Origin: an uncultured Lachnospiraceae bacterium
GTDB taxonomy: Bacteria > Bacillota > Clostridia > Lachnospirales > Lachnospiraceae
Length of the DNA stretch: 14,312 nucleotides
Reading direction: 5' to 3'
Assembly (NCBI GenBank): GCA_910585935.1
Contig: CAJUHN010000077.1
Location: 1 to 14,312 of the forward strand
A program made the translations under genes and the position numbers. Under the pieces are notes generated by a model. That model searched no databases and was not told where the DNA came from. It worked only from the letters and a program-made list of their open reading frames with translations. This document shows, piece after piece, positions 14,236 through 14,312 of this stretch (position 1 is the stretch's first letter; each line of letters starts with the position of its first letter).

Positions 14236-14312
14236 ATGAAATTATGTGTCATGGGATTGGGGTATATTGGATTGCCGACTTCTGCGATGTTTGCGAGTCA
14301 TGGATGTGAGGT
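14236..14312 (+). CDS. Nucleotide-sugar dehydrogenase, 5' end only (UDP-Glc/UDP-ManNAc dehydrogenase family)
   Basis: Only 25 codons are present before the window ends. MKLCVMGLGYIGLPTSAMFA contains the GxGYxGLP NAD-binding turn of the UDP-glucose/GDP-mannose dehydrogenase family, and the GLPTSAMFA wording is closest to UDP-N-acetyl-mannosamine dehydrogenases (WecC type). Such enzymes oxidise a nucleotide sugar to a uronic acid for capsule or teichuronic-type polymers. AAGGAGGAAG (14221-14230) is a very strong ribosome site for ATG 14236. An in-frame ATG at 14197 overlaps the previous stop codon but has no such site. It continues the polysaccharide operon. Confidence 0.8.
   Translation, partial: MKLCVMGLGYIGLPTSAMFASHGCE

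Overview
The window looks like a chromosomal segment of a low-GC Gram-positive Clostridia, most likely Lachnospiraceae. It is AT-rich and purine-biased on the + strand, has Shine-Dalgarno sites, and carries a VanR/VanS-type two-component pair, a clostridial-style GH2 beta-galactosidase and surface-polysaccharide genes. Every recognisable protein gene is on the + strand. Family assignments come from motif reading only; no database search was run.

Layout. Positions 1-46 hold the truncated end of a repeat (R0). A promoter and lacZ follow (186-3173), closed by an intrinsic terminator. A tight three-gene group comes next: DedA-family membrane protein, GT4 glycosyltransferase and DUF374-type acyltransferase (3429-5827), which reads as a membrane-lipid or glycolipid operon. 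An OmpR-family response regulator (5920-6621) is separated from its likely partner histidine kinase (7090-9405) by 468 bp containing repeat R1. A perfect 18-bp-stem terminator (H1) closes the kinase gene. Positions 9478-10291 hold no convincing gene but contain two more repeats in opposite orientation (R2, R3), a promoter, and a degraded reverse-oriented copy of the H1 hairpin (H2). Then comes a TnpB/OrfB-like protein (10292-11581) in which all three RuvC catalytic acidic positions appear to be replaced, followed by about 180 nt of structured non-coding sequence that could be its guide RNA. The right end (11857-14312) begins a cell-surface polysaccharide or teichoic-acid-type cluster: GT2 glycosyltransferase, CgeB-like glycosyltransferase and the start of a nucleotide-sugar dehydrogenase.

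Two things stand out. First, there is a family of roughly 150-bp structured repeats (R0-R3). Their centres are nearly identical, while their outer, second and tip stems differ in sequence between copies yet stay complementary, which is the mark of selection on a fold. I cannot match them to a named RNA or mobile element. Second, there is a probably nuclease-dead TnpB homologue with its own promoter, a terminator-like hairpin in its leader and a structured 3' RNA. It lies directly upstream of a polysaccharide operon with no obvious promoter of its own. By analogy with TnpB-derived RNA-guided repressors (TldR) it could be a domesticated regulator. Any link between the R repeats and this protein is inferred only from R2 and R3 lying just upstream.
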